Source: Asticcacaulis sp. ZE23SCel15 (lineage in GTDB: Bacteria > Pseudomonadota > Alphaproteobacteria > Caulobacterales > Caulobacteraceae). Taken from it: a DNA stretch of 64,000 bases. Position 1 is the first letter of the stretch; each line of letters opens with the position of its first letter. Shown piece by piece: positions 63,717 to 64,000 of this stretch. Position numbers and translations under genes: made by a program. The stretch covers positions 2,899,001 to 2,963,000 of the forward strand of contig NZ_CP130044.1 in the NCBI RefSeq assembly GCF_030505395.1, given 5' to 3'. The notes beneath the pieces were generated by a model. The model saw nothing but the letters and a program-made list of their open reading frames with translations, was not told the origin of the DNA and ran no database searches.

Positions 63717-64000
63717 TTACCCCCACAACCTCTTATACGCCGCCAAGTCCGCCAGCAATTCTGCATGCCTCCCCTGCCTGACCAAGCGGCCGTCCTTCAC
63801 GAACAGGACGTTGTCCGCGATCTCGGCCACGTTCTCGTGGTGCGTTATCATAATAAAGGTTCTATCGCCCCAGAAAAGCTCCCGTAGTTCCGTCACCACG
63901 GTCTGCTCACTAGCCGGGTCCAGAGCTGACGTGCTCCCATCGAGGATCACCACTGGTACATAGACGCCGGAGACGCGGGCCAGCTCCAGTTTCTGCAGTT
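63717..64000 (-). CDS. ABC transporter ATPase domain, C-terminal end (cut by window edge)
   Basis: The last 94 residues of an ABC ATPase. Read from the edge: LQKLELARVSGVYVP, which is the end of the signature region, then Walker B VVILDGSTSALDPASE and the H-loop MITHHENVAEIADNV, with the tail LFVKDGRLVRQGRHAELLAD. The Glu after the Walker B Asp is replaced by Gly (ILDG rather than ILDE), so this site may not cleave ATP, as in one half of asymmetric exporters. It looks like an exporter of the MsbA kind. The start is outside the window. Confidence 0.8.
   Translation of the reverse strand, partial: LQKLELARVSGVYVPVVILDGSTSALDPASEQTVVTELRELFWGDRTFIMITHHENVAEIADNVLFVKDGRLVRQGRHAELLADLAAYKRLWG

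Overview
The window looks like a chromosome segment of an alphaproteobacterium of the Caulobacter/Asticcacaulis type. The evidence is the gene order and gene forms: fused ispDF, ntrY-ntrX with dusB, dat-hfq-hflX-mazG, eno-ftsB-pdhA-pdhB-pdhC-lpd with a lipoyl domain on PdhB, lipA next to a COQ10-like gene, and an outer membrane receptor. The species cannot be fixed from the sequence alone.

Layout. Positions 1-1371 hold the first codons of an exported protein and an IS30-family element. Positions 1416-5532 are a minus-strand housekeeping cluster (tmk, holB, tatD, an MBL hydrolase and rlpA), followed by tRNA-Ser and a partial copy of its 3' end. From 6021 to 22124 come a DUF2971 gene, mazG, a GPH-type transporter, an HxlR regulator, hflX, hfq, dat, ntrX, ntrY, dusB, ispDF, an iron superoxide dismutase behind a likely Fur box, pncC, a COQ10-like gene and lipA. 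A plus-strand block at 22366-28951 sits between lipA and lpd. It carries a hydrolase-like lipoprotein, an acyl-ACP-synthetase-like enzyme and a DUF2946/TonB-receptor/PepSY operon for metal or siderophore uptake. Positions 29004-36082 are the pyruvate dehydrogenase operon, ftsB and eno. Positions 36210-49680 hold rpmF, rplA, rplK, nusG, secE, tRNA-Trp, tuf, tRNA-Gly, tRNA-Tyr, rlmB and a TerC-family gene, with several accessory genes inserted. metG at 49750-51466 carries a single-base frameshift and is missing from the holB-tatD slot where I would expect it.

The accessory part starts at tRNA-Thr (51649-51724) with a P4-type integrase directly behind it and runs to about 63.6 kb. It holds an AlpA-like factor, a fused nucleotidyltransferase-HEPN protein, decayed fragments (a RegA-like regulator, phage gpD and an unknown gene), a hicAB pair with an unusually long antitoxin, and an SRAP protein whose catalytic Cys2 is replaced by Arg. 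It also holds a membrane protein of unknown function, a SLATT-family membrane protein paired with an AbiEii-like nucleotidyltransferase fused to a WYL-like region and a zinc finger, and a divergent RusA-like nuclease. The last 284 bases are the end of an ABC transporter ATPase gene.

The strongest candidate for an undescribed system is the two-gene unit at 60692-62712 (NTase-WYL-zinc finger plus SLATT), possibly with the divergent RusA-like gene. A predicted structured minus-strand RNA at about 53660-53893 and the promoter/operator arrangement of hicAB are the best non-coding observations. Four single-base frameshifts fall in the right-hand 15 kb. They may be real decay or sequencing errors, and raw reads would separate the two.
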